The notes beneath the pieces are model-generated. The model worked only from the letters and a program-made list of their open reading frames with translations, was not told the origin of the DNA and ran no database searches. Shown here piece after piece: positions 13,501 to 23,675 of a stretch of DNA of 64,000 nt. Position 1 is the stretch's first letter; each line of letters opens with the position of its first letter. The translations under genes were made by a program, and so were the position numbers. Source of the DNA: Sarocladium kiliense (lineage: Eukaryota; Ascomycota; Sordariomycetes; Hypocreales; Sarocladiaceae); the NCBI GenBank assembly GCA_030734395.1, contig JAUZTG010000029.1:1550001-1614000 (forward strand). Direction: 5' to 3'.

Positions 13501-14487
13501 GCGGATCTGTGGGCTCGCAACTCGCCATTGGCTGTCGACCATATCGCTGGTGGTTCATTTGAGACTGCCATGCAGCTGCTGAACCGCCAGGTCGGTGCGG
13601 TGAACTTCGCCCCGCTCAAGCCACGATTCTTGGAGGTCTTCAAGGCCTCAAGAACCTTCATCCCCGCGACTAGTGGCCTTCCACCGCTGATCAACTACGT
13701 CCGCCGTACATTGGACGAGACAGACCCTCGCAAGGTCCTTCCGATCGTTCCCCGCGATCTGGAGCACCTCGCATCCAATGACCTTCAGAAAGGTTACGAT
13801 TCGATGAAGGCCAACAAGCTCGAAGACGGTGTCAAACTGTTCAAGAGCATCCTGCACACTATCCTCATCAACGCTGTGTCCAGCGAGGGTGAGGTTGCGG
13901 AGGCTAAGAAGCTGATCAGGTCTGCCAGCGAGTACGCCTTGGCCATGGATATCGAGCTGGCAAGAAGGCAGCAGGGTGCGCCAGATGTGTTGGCGAAGAA
14001 TCCTGAGAAGCTCAAGAGGGCGCTGGAGCTATCTGCATACTTCACGATCCCCAAGATCGAGGTTCCCCACCGACAACTTGCACTTCTGAGTGCCATGCAG
14101 CTGGCAATGAAGAACAAGAACTACAACTCTGCGCTGAGCTTCGCCAACCGCATCATTGCAAATGGCGGTGCCACCAAGATCGTGGAGAACGTAAGTTTAA
14201 GATGACACTTCTTTGATATACAACTCTAACAGATCCTCTCACAGGCCAAGAAGACCAAGGCGCAGTGCGAGAGGAATCCCAACGACGCGGTCGAGATTGA
14301 GTTCGACCAGTTCGCCGAGTTTGAGGTCTGCGCCGCCAGCTTTACGCCCATCTACAGCGGAACCTCGTACGAGGAGTGCGCTTTCGACGGCTCCAAGTAC
14401 CACTCCAAGTACAAGGGCATGGTATGCAAGGTGTGCGAGGTGTGCGAGATTGGCAAGCACGGAAGCGGGCTCAAGCTCTTCGCGTAG
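10520..14487 (+). CDS. coatomer subunit alpha (COPI)
   Basis: Six exons: 10520-10549, 10609-10658, 10747-11066, 11128-13023, 13073-14190 and 14245-14487. Phases are consistent throughout and the total is 1218 aa, the usual length for alpha-COP. The N-terminus reads MQSSPGMLTK, then FESKSSRAKGIAFHPKR and PWILVSLHSSTIQLWDYRMG, the highly conserved family start. It is followed by six or seven WD40 repeats in roughly the first 330 residues, a second propeller/solenoid region and, from about 820, the conserved COPI C-terminal domain with CxxC pairs near the end. Alpha-COP forms the outer B-subcomplex of the COPI coat and recognises dilysine cargo for Golgi-to-ER retrieval. The first two exons are very short (30 and 50 bp) and easily missed by gene finders. 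Retrieval by COPI complements the KDEL-bearing UGGT next door. Confidence 0.97.
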
Positions 14488-14878
14488 ATCTTGTTACTAG
14501 AATGGGAGGGGCCTGAAAGTGCAATAATGTGATGACGAACGACAGATGGATCGACTGTTTGGGAGTTGACTAAGCGAGGAAGTTCCAAAAAGGAGGGAGG
14601 TTAAGCTAGAGGCCTCGAGTCTTACCTTCTGCAACAAGGTCGGCTTTTTCTTTTAGGTAGAAGGTTGTAGGTGACTATGCATTCAATGGCCATGTCATGC
14701 TCAAGATTCTGTCTGTTCCGAGCTCGTGTCTACACTCGATCTGAGGTGCATCGGGAGTAAGAACATACACCATCGAACACCATATGTGAGAATCAGGCTC
14801 TATTTCTATTACATCGTACAACGAAGCCTCACTTCTCCAAGGCGCACCGTATGCAAACCCCATTCCATCCATCTCTCT
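14488..14878. other. intergenic region between convergent genes
   Basis: About 390 bp hold the 3' ends of alpha-COP (plus) and rpn12 (minus). I see no coding signal, RNA gene or repeat. Confidence 0.6.
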
Positions 14879-15780
14879 CTACACAATGGTCTCCAGCTGC
14901 CTAGCATACCCAAGCGTGTTCTCGATAACTATCTGGCTGGTCTCCTTGACCTGGCCACCCTCCTCGTCGGCATCGGCGGCTGCAGCGTCGGGGAAGTAAA
15001 TGTGGCCGTCACGAACGATCCAGCCGCGGTGGTGGGCGAACTTGACGACGTCGCCTTCAGAGTCGAGGAAGAGGAGGGACTTGGTGGAGCTGATGGGGAG
15101 ACTGGGGTATGCGCGCTCACTGCTGCTGGCGATTTCAGAGCGGATCTGGTTCTTGAGGATCTGTGATGGTTGATAATGTTAGATGTGTTCATGTTGCGAT
15201 GAGGAGGGGGTCATAGATTTGGATGACAGATGTCGCTTACCTCTGAGAAGACGCTGTACTCATCGCAGGGTACTTCGCTGCTCTTCATGGCCTTCCACAC
15301 ACGATCGTAGCTTCCCTCCATCAACCACCTCTCCAACCTGATGGGGTAACCCAAGTACCGATCCTCCTCAACATCACCGCCTCCACCCTCCCGATTCGCC
15401 AGACTCTCCAGCTCCGAGTGAAATTCCGCATACCGCCCCTGCGTCAACAACAGGAGCAGACTCAGCCCAGTGACCTTGTTTCTCTCGGGCAAGCTCGGAG
15501 GGAGGACAGTGGCGGGCAGCTCGTAGAAGGGTTGGAGCTGCTGGACGTAGCGGGTGAAGGCTTCGGGGTTGCGGGCGCGGATGGCGAAGAGCGCGCCTTG
15601 CTCGTAGGTCTCGCGGGCAAGGGGGAGGAGGTTCTTTGGGGTGGAAGGGGAGGGGGTAAGGGCGTTAAGCTTGAGGAGCGAAAGTTTGGCTTTGGAGAGG
15701 AGGGCGTTGGCGTCGGGGTAGGACATGGAGGGGGAGTGTTTGAGCTGGCCCAGGATCTGGGAGAGTTGTTTGTCGGCCAT
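14879..15780 (-). CDS. rpn12: 26S proteasome regulatory subunit Rpn12
   Basis: Two exons on the minus strand (15780-15241 and 15160-14879) joined by an 80-bp phase-0 intron give 273 aa, the normal length for Rpn12 (human PSMD8). The N-terminus MADKQLSQILGQLK is followed by a helical-repeat region with GLSLLLLLTQGRYAEFHSELE, RYLGYPIRLERWLMEGSYD and SVFSEILKNQIRSEIA, typical of the Rpn12 PCI/winged-helix module. The C-terminal part includes AHHRGWIVRDGHIYFPD. Rpn12 is a lid subunit of the 19S particle and is incorporated late in lid assembly. The gene is convergent with alpha-COP. The stop TAG is at 14881-14879. Confidence 0.94.
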
Positions 15781-17903
15781 GGTGGATGTGCGCGGTGGGT
15801 GTGGTGATTAACAGGGATAAAGTCGGGCGATGGGCGCTATGGCAGTGGTGGTGAACGATCGTGAGACTGATGACGATGGCGGTGGTGGTTGTGATGAAGT
15901 TGGGTGTTGGAAGGGTAGCAGCCTCGCGAGGGTGGCCAGGCTGAATGGTGGTGACGAACGGCGCTAACGGTGGCAGCTTGAGGTCCCTCCGGGCAGTGGT
16001 AGTGGCAGTGGGAGGACCGGCGTCGGAAGCGCGGATCTTCCGACCTAGACAGCCAAAGGCACAACACATTCCGAAGTACCCTGCAGCATCTTTCCTCTGT
16101 ATTGACTCACGTCCTCATTTCTCTAGTCGCTTAGCAGTCATTTCCAAATCAGACCGTGTTCTATCTCATCATCTACTTGGTGAAGCCATGCCCGTTTCAG
16201 GAAAGGCCCAGCGGAAGCGAACGTTGAGCTGAAAGGCAGCTCACACGTTGGTGCGCCAGGCAAGGCTGAATCTCCCCACGAGCCATGCCATATCCAGATG
16301 TCTAACTGGGCGTGACCCCCCAAATGGCGTCCAATCTACGTGCCACCTCCTTCTAACCGACTACTATCTATCCAGAAAGGGAGAATCGTGATGTTATTAT
16401 CTTCAAGGGTGTTTGCTGCCAAGGCACCTCTGGTTCGGCTCGCGCGGTGGCTTTCCCACCGTGGCTGCCAGGAGAATGGATCTAGAGGCAGATTTGAGAG
16501 GGGATAGAGAGGTGAGAATCTGCCCGGGCAATCTCGTGGAATGTAGAGATGTTTGCATGACTGTTTCATGGTGTTTCCGCTGATTGCTTTAAACCCCCTT
16601 GCCAGCCTCGTCTGATGCTCGTCTTGCGGATATTTCCTTTCTTTTAACCATCGTCTCCCCTCTCATCCGAACTTGATCGGAAACGAGTCACTTATTATTG
16701 GCCTTCGAAAGGCGGCTCTTAAACGATGGCAACAGGGTACGCGAGTCGGTACTCTATGAGCCATGGATACGAGTCGAGCACGGCTTCGGATCCGAAATGG
16801 CAACCATGCAGCATGTGTAGGTGATCCTTCCCCTTAATTTGTCTCTTCTTTCAAATACCCCTATTGCATTTCTGAAATACGTCTTCGACATCATGACCCT
16901 GTCTTGTCATGTCATCCTGCGCCTCCCGGGAGAGAAGCGAGATCTACCCGAGATGGGTGCTGGCGCAGACGCAGGCGCAGTTGGGCCGAATGCTGGGATA
17001 AATATAGCAGCACATCGAAGCTGGGATGCCGACCTTAATTTCTGCTCCTCTGGACCATCCTTGAGCTGGGCTCGTTCCAGCGCAGCAATGCCCACCACCA
17101 CCACCGGAACAGCACTGAGAGGAATGACCGCGCCTCACTGGTGACGTGCCCTGCCACCCGGAGCTTCCAGCGCAATCCAGGCACGAGACTCCCGCTGGTC
17201 AGGGGACTGTGGACACTGTTGTGGGGGGCGAAGATCATCCTCAACCGCCGCCAACGGATGCCCCTCCACCGCTAAAAGTTACCACCGTTGGTACCGCAGG
17301 GCTCCATCCTCGTTTACCGCCAGCAACCGCCAAACGAGAACGAGTATCTCCTGGGCCAAGACCTCGACCTCGACCTCGCCTCTATCCAGGGGAAAGAAGG
17401 CCACCAAACAAGGAACTTGCCGTCAAGCAAATATCCTCCCCTTTCTCCTTCATCCTACGCTCCTCCAACCACCATAACCTCTCTCCGCTCGTCTCCTGTA
17501 CCGGCTCCTCGTCCTTTTCGCTCGGCTCTTTTCCCGAGCAATCACCATCATCCACCATCGGGACCCCGCCGTTGCGCCCAACAACCACCCTCCTCCAGCA
17601 CTTAGGTCTCACCTCACAGCTTGCTTGGCTGAGCACGACGACAAGCCTCCAAGTTCTCATCTCCTCAACCCACTACTCTCTAGCTTCTGCGGCGTTGTAC
17701 ATATCTGGAGCATCCTCATACTTCTGTCCGTCTGTCCCAGCCAGCAGCCTTGCTCTACTCGCAATCTTCACATCCTACCCCTCGGCGCTTCCTCCCGCCT
17801 CAACCCACTTGGTTGCCCCGACGTTGGAACCTTAACCCTCACCGGCACGTTGCTGACATAGTTCACAACAGACACCGCTGCATCCGAGAGCCAAGCCGCC
17901 GAT
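15781..17903. other. long divergent upstream region, rpn12 / chitin synthase activator
   Basis: About 2.1 kb hold the rpn12 promoter and the upstream region of the Sel1-repeat gene. From about 17150 to 17870 the plus strand is C/T-rich with scattered short open frames, consistent with a long leader that may itself be spliced. A 32-codon ATG-initiated frame at 16726-16824 is listed separately. I recognise no full-length protein gene here. Confidence 0.45.
16726..16824 (+). other. short ORF (32 codons), possible uORF or first exon
   Basis: An ATG at 16726 opens a frame of 32 codons rich in Ser, Tyr and Met that ends at TGA 16822-16824. A possible splice donor (TAG|GTGATC) overlaps its end at 16821. 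It could be an upstream ORF in the long leader of the downstream gene, a first coding exon of an unrecognised gene, or chance. I found no partner exon I could defend. Confidence 0.15.
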
Positions 17904-20702
17904 ATGGCTCCTCAGCTCGGGGCGACCTTCGTCCCTGGCGGTTTCGACGACTACTACATGCCTGAAGTCGTTGCTCCCAGCCCGCAAAGGTGCGTTTCTG
18001 AGACACAAAACAACCCCGGCGCCTCCAGCCCCCCGGCCCATGATAGCTGCTTTGAATGGCAAAAAGGTCGGCATTGCAGCCGTGCCACTGCTCAGCTATG
18101 CTATAGCTGGCATCAATGCACCACCCTAATCCGGTGACGATGACGCTGGTGGTCAAAGAGTTGGAGGTGGGGTTGCTGCAATAACACGACCGGCCATGCA
18201 ATACTGATGACTCTTTGTTTCCTATCGCAGGGTCACCCCTCAAGTCCCCCAGAACATGCAAGAGGACCTCCAACGCATGGAACTGGAAGCCTCAGGTCCC
18301 GAACTACACAGCGAATCGGCCCAAGCCTCTCAGTTGCGACGAGAGCCTTCTCTTTCCACCTACACCACCTCTCGACGCGACGATCCTCCAAACCAGCTCG
18401 ACGAAAATATCACCGCCTACAAGCACCCCAGCACTCGCTCAGAACCAAAGGCCGACGCCATGTCGTCGCGCGATGCTCCAAACTTTTCGCCCTTCCCGAA
18501 GATCCAAAAGTCGGATAACGTCCCACCTGCAGATGACGAGAAGGAGGAGATCCTCTGGAACGCGCGCGAGCATGTGCTCCACTCCCACAATGTCTCCATG
18601 CAAATCACCTGGGCGCGCGACGTTCTGAACTGGGCTGAGGTCGCAATTGAGGCTGCCGCTCGCGAAAAGCCTCCCAGGCCGTCTACCCCTCGCATCGAAC
18701 ATGAATTGCGCGAAGACGCCACGAGGATCATCTCCTACCTTGCTGAACAAGAACACCCTCAAGCACTCTACATCAGGTCAAAATGGCTAGAATTCGGAAA
18801 GTTCGGGAACCGTGTTGACAAGAGGGAGGCATACAACGGCTACAAGAAAGCGGCAGAGTTGGGCCACGCGCGGTCTGAGTATCGCATTGGTATGCTCTTC
18901 GAACAATCGAACGACATGACCAAGGCCAAGGAGCATTATTACAAAGGCTTGGCGCAGGGTGATTCCGCGGCGATGTACCGCATGGGCATGATGAGTCTTC
19001 TGGGCCAGCATGGTGAGCACAAAGATTACAGGTCCGGCATCGACCGTATCTTGGCGGCGGCAGAGTCTTCTGACGAGGACGCTCCCCAGGGTGCCTTCGT
19101 CTATGGTATGCTTGCGGCGCGGGATTTGCCTGACATCCAGGTGCCAGACAGCATTCTTCGTCAAGATCTTACAACGGCACGGATGTACATCGAGAAGTCT
19201 GCCTATCAAGGGTTTGCTAAGGCGCAGCTCAAGATGGGTCAGGCTTTCGAGCTGTGCCAGCTTGGATGTGACTTTAACCCTGCTTTCTCCCTTCATTACT
19301 ATGGCCTCGCTGCCAAGCAGGGCCTCCCAGAAGCTGCACTTGGTGTTAGCCGCTGGTTCCTGTTCGGATATGAAGGTGTGTTCAAGAAGAATGAGGAGCT
19401 TGCTTACAAGTATGCTATGCAGGCAGCAGATGACAAGCTCGCCACAGGCGAATTTGCGCTGGGCTACTACAATGAGATTGGTATTCACGTCTCCAAGAAT
19501 CTATCGGAAGCACGGCGGTGGTATCAATTGGCAGCAGACCATGGCAATACCGACGCCGTTGGTCGATTAGACTCTCTCGACGATGACAAGAGTCTGTCTA
19601 AGCAAGATCATGAGACGACAACGCTTACGCGCATCAAGTCTCAGCACGGCTCGCAAAGGGGCAAGCGCCCCGATCGCTTCAAGCAGCCTCAGCAGATGCC
19701 AACTCTGAACGAGGGTTCGCCAGCGGGCACTCCCAACGGACCTTCGCCGAGGCCTTCGCCTGGACTGCGGCCAACGATCGTCCCTGAACAGGCTAACTAC
19801 CCCGACCCTTCGAGGGCTTCATACGGCAGTGCGTACGATGACCGGCAGCCGGCGTTTAACATCCGCTTAGACAGTGCTGCTGGCCAGCCTGCTCGGCCAC
19901 ACTCTGCAGCTCCCTACCCAGTTGATGATCAGCCAGCTCCGCTCAATGTGCGGCCCAGGTCAACAGCGCCGTACCCCGAGGATGATGTCCGCCCTCTTCC
20001 TTTACAACAGCGCCTGAATCCAGGTCCTGGACCACAGGCCGATCGACCTGGTAGTGCCTTCGGTATCAAGACCGGTGGCCCGAGGCCGATGCCAAGCTCA
20101 CAATCTATGGGAAACTTGCATCCGGCACAAGGTGGCGCTGGCCGTGGTGGCGGTTTCCGACAGACGAGTGTTGGAGCTGGACCCATGGGATACGGTGGTG
20201 GTCCTCAGCAAAGACCAGCCAGTGCCCAGCCGGTGCCAGCCAGCAACGATCGCTTCCAGATGTCTGGTGGGCTTCCCTCAAGTCCAGCACCATCAGGCCA
20301 CTCAGGTCACTCTGCCCACTCAGGACATGGACCCAGGACATCATCGCGACCGCAGTCAGAAGTGCCGTCCGCTGCACGCCCTGAGCGCCTCAGCTCACTA
20401 CCTCCGGACCCAAGGATGCAACAGCGTCCTGCTACGACGCAGCCGCGGCCTCTGCCGAACCAGGGCGGGCCAGGAAGGATGGGTACGCCTGGAGGAGTGC
20501 AGAGCCCGCCTACGCATAAGCCTACGCCACCACCAGCGGTTGCGACAGCCTCTCCGGCGCCACCTTCGAAGCCGAGTCAAGGGCCAGCTACGTTCGAGGC
20601 AATGGGTATTCCGCAGGGCAAACAGGACAGTGACTGCGTAAGTATTATCATCAAATCGGGAAGCGAGTCATTACTAATTTGGAATCCTAGGTCGTTATGT
20701 AA
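17904..20702 (+). CDS. Sel1-repeat chitin synthase activator, prenylated (Skt5/Chs4-like)
   Basis: Three exons: 17904-17989, 18231-20637 and a final 12-base exon 20691-20702, giving 834 aa. The N-terminus (MAPQLGATFVPGG...) comes from the first exon and is joined across a 241-bp intron. A run of Sel1-like repeats spans about 205-475, with units such as GYKKAAELGHARSEYRIGML and KSAYQGFAKAQLKMGQAF. A long Pro/Gly/Ser-rich disordered tail follows. Splicing of the last 53-bp intron gives the C-terminus CVVM, a CaaX box for farnesylation; yeast Chs4/Skt5 also ends in a CaaX box. In yeast these proteins activate chitin synthase III and anchor it at the bud neck. The start is inferred from context and in-frame continuity. 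Retaining the last intron would replace the CaaX end with 25 further codons, stopping at 20712. Confidence 0.9.
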
Positions 20703-21948
20703 ATTGGTATAGTGGGTCGGCGAATCGAAAAAGGAGGCGAGCATACAAAGGCACATGTGCTTTGCGGGACAGAGCAAGAGCATGTTTGGGAGTTTTTGGC
20801 ATTTCTTCTCTTATTCAACTTCCCTTTCCCTCACGAGGCTCTCACCCCCTGTGATTGATGGAGAGCGTGCTCCGACGCTGATTTGGAGAGGAATCGGTAG
20901 ATGATGGCATTTCTGGACGACTTTGTGAACTTGGTATAGAGAAGGAGAGAGAGGGCGAAGAGGACGCGAACGATTCCGGGGTGCAGTAAAGGGTCGGCTT
21001 TCTTTAGTATGGCATGGCATTGGTTCCCTTTTCTTTGGCATGGTCATGGCGGGGTTGGTAGCAAGCTTGTTTTCATGGAATGGAGTGATTGAACTTGAAC
21101 CCAGGAAATCCTGATGTTTTGTCTGTAAAGATGTGCTTGCTCTGATTTGGTGGAGTAGGGAAACCTGTCGTTTGCCAGTTCTCCCTAACGAAGGACACGG
21201 GATCGCAAGGAAATGACGGCCAAAACTTCAATGAAAGCCAAGAGAACCCAACCACTCGGAAGGTTTGCTCTGCCTCAGTCCAATATGCATACCATTGGTG
21301 TGCTGACGAGGTTCCGGGAGGATTGCCACAGGCAGCTCCGCCCTTTCCACATACTATCTTCTATGCTATTCTGTCTTCTATCCATTACTTTATCCTATGC
21401 TATCGCGGCCGCTATTATAGCTGCTACCTTATGTGCTATGTTGTGTAATATTTTGTATGATGCCCTGATAGAAAATCTGTAGGACGAAGACGTAGGACAG
21501 CCCTTCATCCCACTCCTCATCTCGCGGTTCCATGCACATACAAAGACAACGCTCGCCTTGCAGACTGAACTTTATCCAGGTCATACTGCCCAGCGAGCAT
21601 GACGCAACACTGAATTTGTCACGCCATCTGTAGGTGAATGTGGCAGATGTTTAGTTGATTTGGTTCTTTATTTCAGACAGCAGAGTAGTCACTTTGTTGT
21701 TATCTTCTGTTCTTCTCTCACCTCTCGCATCCACCACCCTTTCTCTACCATCGTGTCCATCCAGCTTCGTCTTGACTGTGCTTGACGCGACCCTCTCTCA
21801 TGTTTGATCATCTCAACCCTCTGCTTCTACTGCTCTTGTTTCATGTCATCATCCTATGTTGTCGGCTGGACCTGCCCTGGCATCCGGTGCAACAGAACAT
21901 ACCCAAATCCGCGGTGTGGTGTAGCCGTTCAGGGGGTACCGCAATCAT
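20703..21948. other. intergenic region without recognised genes
   Basis: About 1.2 kb follow the chitin synthase activator. Short frames exist on both strands but none has a recognisable domain. A region around 21350-21480 is AT-richer with many TATGCTAT-like words. No terminator, RNA gene or mobile-element end was identified. Confidence 0.5.
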
Positions 21949-23180
21949 GGCTGCTCCAGGCGCCGACGCCTATTTCATGCCCGACCGTCTCAACGAGGCT
22001 CTATATAATCATCTTGTGCCGCCCCAAAAGTTTCCGCATCGAGAAGACGGGCGAAGTGAAGCCCTTGGGGTTGCCTTGCTCGACTGGCTCGTTTCCTCTC
22101 CCAAGACCATAGCTGCAGAGGCTCCCTTGGACGATAATGATGCGGCATCGCAATCCGTGATCCGGGCTCGTTGAGGGCAAACAAGGCAGTAAATGCCAAT
22201 GGAAGGATTGACCGTTCGGCTTTGGTCAAGACTTGACTGCATTGCTCGATGGCGACTCTCTGGCTGTCCACGTACAACGTCACGACGCTGCCCCTCTACA
22301 TTCATCGCTCTGAGCAAGCATTTGAAATTCTTGCTGGATCAATGAGCTCAAACTGACATTATTGGATCCGACTTGAGTCCGTTTGTTGTCCTCGACGATG
22401 TCCTGACTGGATACAATGCTCTCCAATGTGAGTTCCCTGGCATGGCAGCGGCGGTGCCCATATCGAGCTCCCGACATGGGCCCGAGTCCAAGTTTTCCTC
22501 TTACAGGTGGATTATACTTCGACTAGAAAGATCACCAAGCTCTTTGCGGCTTCCTTGACATCTATCTTGCTGGCACTCTGATTCCTGAGTTCCAGAAGTG
22601 AGAAGTTTTGACGACATGGACGAGATCATGGGAGAGCGAACCGAAGAGACAAGGCCGAGAAAGCTGCAGAACCAAAGTTCAACCGTCAAGACGCGTTTCA
22701 CGACACGCCCACTCACTTTCTTCCAGGAATGGCTCTCAGTCCGTCTCCATGGCCAAGACTTTGATCACACCCCTGTGGCTTCGTCGCCCAAGGCAAACCT
22801 CTCCAGGCCGACCATTCTTTCTTCTCAGAGCTCGACAGCTTTGGAGACCTCAGTAGTGAGAAAGTACAGAAGAACAGAGACTCAAACCGAGAGCCGCCCG
22901 ATCATATCCCAACCTCATCATCGGGAACAGGTCGCACCGAAGAGGACTCGTCGACAAGCGTGTCCAGTGATGCTCACTATGGAGGCTCGGCCTCTGAATG
23001 ATGGTCTGACAGGAGGACAGGAGGATGTGCAGCCATGTTGCTCGTGTGCATGCCTGAACAGTGTTTGCTCTCTGCTGGTTGCTCAGCTCCTGAATGCTAA
23101 AGACGCGAGATGACCACAAACATCATCCTCCCAAATGTACATTCCGATTCGCCCTCACAGTACTCCGAATTTGTAAGTCG
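21949..23180 (+). pseudogene. frameshifted relic of a very large fungal protein (DUF6606-type N-terminus)
   Basis: From ATG 21949 the frame reads ALYNHLVPPQKFPHREDG, which resembles the opening of the roughly 3000-aa fungal proteins carrying DUF6606 and DUF3638. The frame stops at 22174, but the similarity continues in other plus-strand frames in the correct order: RANKAVNANGRIDRSALVKT (about 22170-22230), GDSLAVHVQRHDAAPL (about 22250-22297), LYIHRSEQA (about 22296-22322) and NALQCEFPGMAAAVP (about 22410-22460). Such collinear pieces split by stops and shifts indicate a decayed gene. Beyond 22560 coding-like stretches persist (for example around 22600-22900 and 23110-23172), but I cannot match them. 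The family assignment is from memory of its conserved words. A decayed full-length copy would be some 9 kb, so most of it is missing. Confidence 0.5.
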
Positions 23181-23675
23181 TAGGTGTGATACTGGCCCGA
23201 ACAACTAATTGATGGCCTTGGCGATCCCCTCACATCCCAAGTCCGAATCCTACTACTTCGTCAAGCCAAAGTCACATGCAGCACGGCTCTTCATGTTGCT
23301 CCGACCAAACTTCGCCACAACCGTCTATGATCTTCATTGCACCCAATTAAGTGAAGGAGGGAAGCGTCGCGGATCAGCTGTAAACAGACTATTGACTCAG
23401 CACGAGACCAAGCGTATGTGATTGGCGAGTTGTCGCTTACTTCTTCACCGTCCAACGGACATGGTGAAGAGAGGCACGAAAGATAGAAAACATCATTCAA
23501 TAGTATTGATCACTCAAGACCCATTTAAGTATTACAGCGAGCTTGCAGTCGCCGCTCATTACCTCCCCGTCCAAGAAATCTCTTTAAAATCCCATTGTAC
23601 CATTTCAAACAGCAAATCTCACCCCCGGAAGCAACGTCGTACATAGACAAGAGCACCCATCATGTCCCAGCCCTC
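23181..23675. other. intergenic region
   Basis: About 500 bp lie between the pseudogene and the 3' end of the minus-strand repeat protein. One plus-strand frame (23209-23421) might be more of the relic, but I cannot match it. Nothing else was seen. Confidence 0.4.

Noticed and set aside
17146..17835. 229-codon plus-strand frame rich in Pro, Ser and Arg
   Set aside because: No motif, leader-like composition, and the downstream start at 17904 gives a conserved N-terminus; more likely untranslated leader.
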